8,395 bases of DNA, taken from Bacillota bacterium. Lineage in GTDB: Bacteria; Bacillota; Thermosediminibacteria; Thermosediminibacterales; Thermosediminibacteraceae. Made by a program: the position numbers and the translations under genes. This document shows positions 5,271 to 8,395 of this stretch, piece by piece. The notes under the pieces were generated by a model. That model was not told where the DNA came from. It searched no databases and saw only the letters and a list, made by a program, of their open reading frames with translations. The stretch covers positions 1-8,395 of the forward strand of contig QGUT01000063.1 in the NCBI GenBank assembly GCA_003242255.1, read 5' to 3'. Position 1 is the first letter of the stretch, and every line of letters starts with the position of its first letter.

Positions 5271-6428
5271 ATGGAAAACATTTATCTGTTGAGCTTTGGA
5301 GAAATCGGTTTAAAGGGAGAGAACCGTCCTTTTTTTGAGAGAATTCTAATAAAAAGGATAAAACAGGCCCTCGAAGGGTTTGAAGGGGTAGATGTCAGGA
5401 AAACCCACGGGCGAATATACGTGAAAGCCTCGGGGCCCCAGGAGGAAGTCATAGAGAGGCTAAAAAAAGTTTTCGGCATCGTGGCCATAAGCCCCGCAAA
5501 GAGCTGCGAACTGGATTTAGAGGCAATAAAAAACTCGGCCCTCGAGGCTGTAAAAGAAGTAGATTACCAGGGCAAAACCTTTAAAGTGGAAAGCCGAAGG
5601 ACCAACAAGGCCTTCCCGATCAAATCTCCAGATATAAGCCGTTTGGTAGGGGCCCATATTCTAAAAAATTTAAAAGGGCTTAAAGTAGACGTCCACAATC
5701 CGGATATAGAAGTCAACGTTGAAGTGAGAGAAAAGGGATTTGTCTACTGCAAGAGAATTCCGGGCCCGGGAGGCCTCCCGGTGGGGTCGAACGGAAAAGC
5801 AATGCTCTTACTCTCCGGCGGGATTGACAGCCCGGTGGCGGGGTACATGGTTATGAAACGGGGCGTAGCTATAGAAGCGGTTTATTTTCACAGTTTTCCC
5901 TTCACCAGTGACCGGGCCAAGGAAAAGGTTATTGACCTTTGCCGGGTTCTGGCCGGATATTGCGGCAAGATCCGCCTCCATGTGGTAAATTTCACCGATG
6001 TGCTAAAGGAATTGGGTGAAAAAGGGCCCAACGAATTCCTGACGATATTGATGAGGCGGATGATGGTAAGGATTTCCCAGGAAATAGCAAAGAAGGTAGG
6101 CGCGAAGGCTCTGGTGACCGGAGAGAGCATAGGGCAGGTAGCTAGCCAGACCATGGAAGCGCTGGTGGCTACTAATGAGGTGGCAAAACTGCCGGTGTTC
6201 CGGCCTTTGATAGGCTTCGATAAAGTGGAAATAATCAATCTGGCCAAGCAAATCGGCACCTACGACATCTCCATTGAGCCCTATGCCGACTGCTGTTCCG
6301 TATTTGTCCCCGAACATCCCAAGACCAGACCCAAACTGGACGATGTCCACAAGGCGGAAGAACTCTTCGACGTTGACGAACTCCTCCGGATGAGCCTCGA
6401 GAATATTGAAGTAATTGACGTGACGTAA
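5271..6428 (+). CDS. thiI: tRNA 4-thiouridine synthase / thiamine biosynthesis protein ThiI
   Basis: ThiI adenylates U8 of tRNA and transfers sulfur to make 4-thiouridine, a near-UV sensor; in many bacteria it also passes sulfur to ThiS for the thiamine thiazole. Of 385 residues, the N-terminal ferredoxin-like part begins LLSFGEIGLKGENR (6-19). A THUMP RNA-binding domain follows (about 60-165), then the PP-loop ATPase domain with LLLSGGIDSP (179-188) and TGES (283-286). Conserved EPYADCC (336-342) precedes VPEHPKTRP (346-354). There is no C-terminal rhodanese domain, unlike E. coli ThiI (about 480 residues). This matches the Bacillus/clostridial form, in which the dedicated cysteine desulfurase, here immediately upstream, supplies the persulfide. 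ATG at 5271 has GGAGG 6 bases upstream. Both tRNAs in this window carry the U8 target. Confidence 0.97.
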   Translation: MENIYLLSFGEIGLKGENRPFFERILIKRIKQALEGFEGVDVRKTHGRIYVKASGPQEEVIERLKKVFGIVAISPAKSCELDLEAIKNSALEAVKEVDYQGKTFKVESRRTNKAFPIKSPDISRLVGAHILKNLKGLKVDVHNPDIEVNVEVREKGFVYCKRIPGPGGLPVGSNGKAMLLLSGGIDSPVAGYMVMKRGVAIEAVYFHSFPFTSDRAKEKVIDLCRVLAGYCGKIRLHVVNFTDVLKELGEKGPNEFLTILMRRMMVRISQEIAKKVGAKALVTGESIGQVASQTMEALVATNEVAKLPVFRPLIGFDKVEIINLAKQIGTYDISIEPYADCCSVFVPEHPKTRPKLDDVHKAEELFDVDELLRMSLENIEVIDVT

Positions 6429-6450
6429 GCGGGAAAATGGGAGGAAAAAG

Positions 6451-8142
6451 ATGAAGATCCTTTTAGTGGGAATTAATGCGAAGTACATTCATACGAACCT
6501 GGCCATTAGGAATATAGCAGCCTTTTGCGGCTCAAAAGACATCGAGATTTTCGAAGGTACAATTAACGACAATATGGACGATATATTGGACGAGATCGTG
6601 CTGAGGCAGCCCGACCTCGTGGGGTTCTCGTGCTATATATGGAATGTCGAACATGTACGTTACCTTGCGGAAAACCTGAAAAAGGTAAAACCGGAAATCC
6701 TGGTGGTCCTAGGTGGGCCGGAGGTTTCCTATGATGCCGGCGAAATTCTAAAAAAAGAGGAATATGTAGATTTCGTCGTCGTGGGGGAAGGGGAATTTTC
6801 CTTTAAGAAACTTATAGATGCTGTACTCGGTCGCGTTTCTCTCGAGGAAGTGCCAGGATTGGCGTACCGCAGCGATGGAGAAATACGTATCAACGAAAGA
6901 GGTCCGTACGTGCCGCTGGATGAAATACCCTTTTCGTACAGCGAAAGCGAAGACTTGAAAAACAGGATTGTTTATTACGAGACCTCCCGAGGCTGCCCCT
7001 TTCGGTGCGCTTTTTGCCTTTCATCCATAGATTCTGCCGTGCGATTTGCGAGCCTCGAAAAAGTAGAAAAGGACCTCGCTTTTTTTGTAAGAAAAAATAT
7101 ACCTCTGGTAAAACTGGTGGACCGCTCGTTTAACTGCAATTCCGAAAGGGCGGCAGAGATTTTAAAGATAGTGAACCGGCTGGGCGGAGACACGGTATTT
7201 CACTGCGAGGTAAATCCCGAACTCGTCGACGACAGATTTTTAACAGTCCTCAAAGGTATGGAGAAAAGGCTCAGGTTTGAAGTCGGGATACAGACTACCA
7301 ATTCCGAAAGCTTAAAGGAGATTTCAAGGAATCCCGATTACCAAAAAGCCCTAAAGGGCATACAGCTTTTAAAAAAAGCGGGGATAAAACTCCACGTCGA
7401 TTTAATCGCAGGCCTTCCTTACGACGATTTCGAGAGTTTCAGCTGTGCTTTTGACGAGGTATACCGGCTCGAACCCGATGAAATTCAGCTGGGGTTTTTA
7501 AAGCTGTTAAAAGGCACCATACTCAGGAAAAAAGCAAAAGAGTACGGAATAGTATACAGATCTCGGGCTCCTTATGAAATCCTGTACAGCCGCTGGATGG
7601 GATACGAAGAGCTGTCGGCGCTCAAAGGCATTTCCAAGCTCATCGATAAGTACTACAATTCAGGTCATTTTAAATTTACGCTGGGCTATCTTGTGAAAAC
7701 CTTCAGACGGCCTTTTGATCTATATTATGAGATGTACCATTGGTGGCGGAAAAAGGGCCTTTTGAGAAGGGAGCTTTCGCAGAAGTCCCTGTACGATTGT
7801 CTCGGGGATTTTGCAAAATACCAGGGTTTGGAAGATGATTTAGTTAAGGACCTTATAAAGTTTGACTTTCTCCACGCCGGCGGCAGGGGGTCTGTCCCCG
7901 ACTGCGTGGACATAAAAGGGGATCTGAAGCTCAAGGATAAAGTGAAATCGATTATAAGCGACCGGCGCTGGTTGGAACAAGCTTTCCCCGAAGCTATAGG
8001 TCTGCCTTGGAAGGAACTGTGGAAAAAAATTGCATACGGGATTTTCAGTCACGACTTGACGAGCGATTTTGTGAAGAGAAAGACGGGCATAATTTTTTTC
8101 TACGGTAAGGAGAAAACCAGTTTTGCGAAGATCGAGATCTAA
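6451..8142 (+). CDS. B12-binding-type radical SAM protein with DUF4080-like C-terminus
   Basis: This is a 563-residue radical SAM enzyme of unknown substrate. Residues 1-125 form a Rossmann-like cobalamin-binding-type domain (MKILLVGINAKYIHTNLAIR at the start, LGGPEVSYD at 88-96, VVGEGE at 110-115). It lacks the DxHxxG motif of base-off B12 binding, so cobalamin binding is uncertain. Residues 170-370 hold the radical SAM barrel, with the cluster motif C182-x3-C186-x2-C189 (RGCPFRCAFC) and later barrel strands EVGIQTTN (277-284) and DLIAGLPYDD (317-326). The tail, about 370-563, is like DUF4080. ATG at 6451 has GGGAGG (6439-6444). It starts 22 bases after thiI with no terminator between, so it is probably the last gene of that operon. 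That links it, by context only, to sulfur or tRNA metabolism; methylation, methylthiolation or rearrangement are all possible. The fold is sure, the function is not. Confidence 0.9.
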   Translation: MKILLVGINAKYIHTNLAIRNIAAFCGSKDIEIFEGTINDNMDDILDEIVLRQPDLVGFSCYIWNVEHVRYLAENLKKVKPEILVVLGGPEVSYDAGEILKKEEYVDFVVVGEGEFSFKKLIDAVLGRVSLEEVPGLAYRSDGEIRINERGPYVPLDEIPFSYSESEDLKNRIVYYETSRGCPFRCAFCLSSIDSAVRFASLEKVEKDLAFFVRKNIPLVKLVDRSFNCNSERAAEILKIVNRLGGDTVFHCEVNPELVDDRFLTVLKGMEKRLRFEVGIQTTNSESLKEISRNPDYQKALKGIQLLKKAGIKLHVDLIAGLPYDDFESFSCAFDEVYRLEPDEIQLGFLKLLKGTILRKKAKEYGIVYRSRAPYEILYSRWMGYEELSALKGISKLIDKYYNSGHFKFTLGYLVKTFRRPFDLYYEMYHWWRKKGLLRRELSQKSLYDCLGDFAKYQGLEDDLVKDLIKFDFLHAGGRGSVPDCVDIKGDLKLKDKVKSIISDRRWLEQAFPEAIGLPWKELWKKIAYGIFSHDLTSDFVKRKTGIIFFYGKEKTSFAKIEI

Positions 8143-8150
8143 AATTTTTC

Positions 8151-8395
8151 TCACATGAGCCTGCTCAGGAGGAAGGCGGCGAGGAAACCGGCGAGCAAAC
8201 CTATATTGTCGATTTCATCGCCTATTTGGTGAGCTTTCGGAATCATATCGGTGCCCGTCATAAAAAGGATGGAGCCACCGGAAAAGGCCATTATCAGTCC
8301 CAGCCAGGTTTGTCCCAGGTTTCTAAGCAAATAGTATCCCGTCAAAGCCGCGAAAGGGTCGAGCAGACCTATAAGTAACGCTAAAATCATCGCTG
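8151..8395 (-). CDS. ZIP-family metal transporter, C-terminal part (5' end outside the window)
   Basis: This is an integral membrane protein of the ZIP (ZupT-like) family that imports divalent metals such as zinc, iron or manganese. About 80 residues are visible and the frame stays open to the window edge, so the internal ATG at 8390 should not be taken as the start. Three membrane segments can be read: a TM6-like LLIGLLDPFAALTGYYLL, then WLGLIMAFSGGSILFMTG, then GLLAGFLAAFLLSRL. Between the last two is the loop DMIPKAHQIGDEIDN, as usual near the end of ZIP proteins. The metal-binding histidines of TM4 and TM5 are outside the window. Its stop faces the radical SAM stop with only 8 bases between, so the two genes are convergent with no separate terminator seen. 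Confidence 0.85.
   Translation of the reverse strand, partial: AMILALLIGLLDPFAALTGYYLLRNLGQTWLGLIMAFSGGSILFMTGTDMIPKAHQIGDEIDNIGLLAGFLAAFLLSRLM

Noticed and set aside
1..8395. CRISPR array, toxin-antitoxin pair, phage or defence genes
   Set aside because: No regularly spaced repeats and no such protein signatures appear on either strand.

Overview
The window looks like chromosomal DNA from an anaerobic, endospore-forming, probably thermophilic Firmicute of the Thermoanaerobacterales/Thermosediminibacterales kind. The clues are an [FeFe]-hydrogenase, strong GGAGG-type ribosome binding sites, small CotF-like spore coat proteins, a nifZ-thiI type gene pair, frequent GTG/TTG starts and moderate G+C. 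The genus is an inference from overall gene character and was not tested.

Layout. Bases 1-139 are an A/T-rich leader with repeated CTTA motifs and an inverted repeat, ahead of a stand-alone [FeFe]-hydrogenase-like gene (140-1426). A largely non-coding stretch (1427-1718) may hold a decayed gene or insertion-sequence remnant on the minus strand. A near-consensus promoter (1719-1747) then drives a small stable-RNA operon, 5S rRNA - tRNA-Asn(GTT) - tRNA-Leu(GAG), with no 16S or 23S in view, closed by a strong hairpin terminator and a second short one. queG (2190-3197, epoxyqueuosine reductase) follows and ends in a hairpin shared with two convergent minus-strand genes for small spore-coat/ferritin-like proteins (3676-3223). 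Divergent from these is a plus-strand operon: a one-domain ModE-like regulator, a cysteine desulfurase that overlaps it by 29 bases, thiI, and a B12-binding-type radical SAM protein with a DUF4080-like tail (3794-8142). The window closes with the 3' part of a ZIP-family metal transporter on the minus strand (8151-8395, 5' end outside).

How the genes fit together. A tRNA-maturation theme runs through the centre. QueG makes queuosine, whose substrates include tRNA-Asn(GUU), encoded about 200 bases upstream of queG. The cysteine desulfurase and ThiI together supply sulfur for 4-thiouridine at U8 of tRNAs, and both tRNAs here have U8, as well as for thiamine. The coupling of a ModE-type regulator to the sulfur-transfer pair, the uncharacterised radical SAM protein behind them, and the Cys-rich active-site loop of the hydrogenase are the points most worth following. 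I see no CRISPR array, intact mobile element, phage gene or obvious defence system, and no clear case for a wholly new system.
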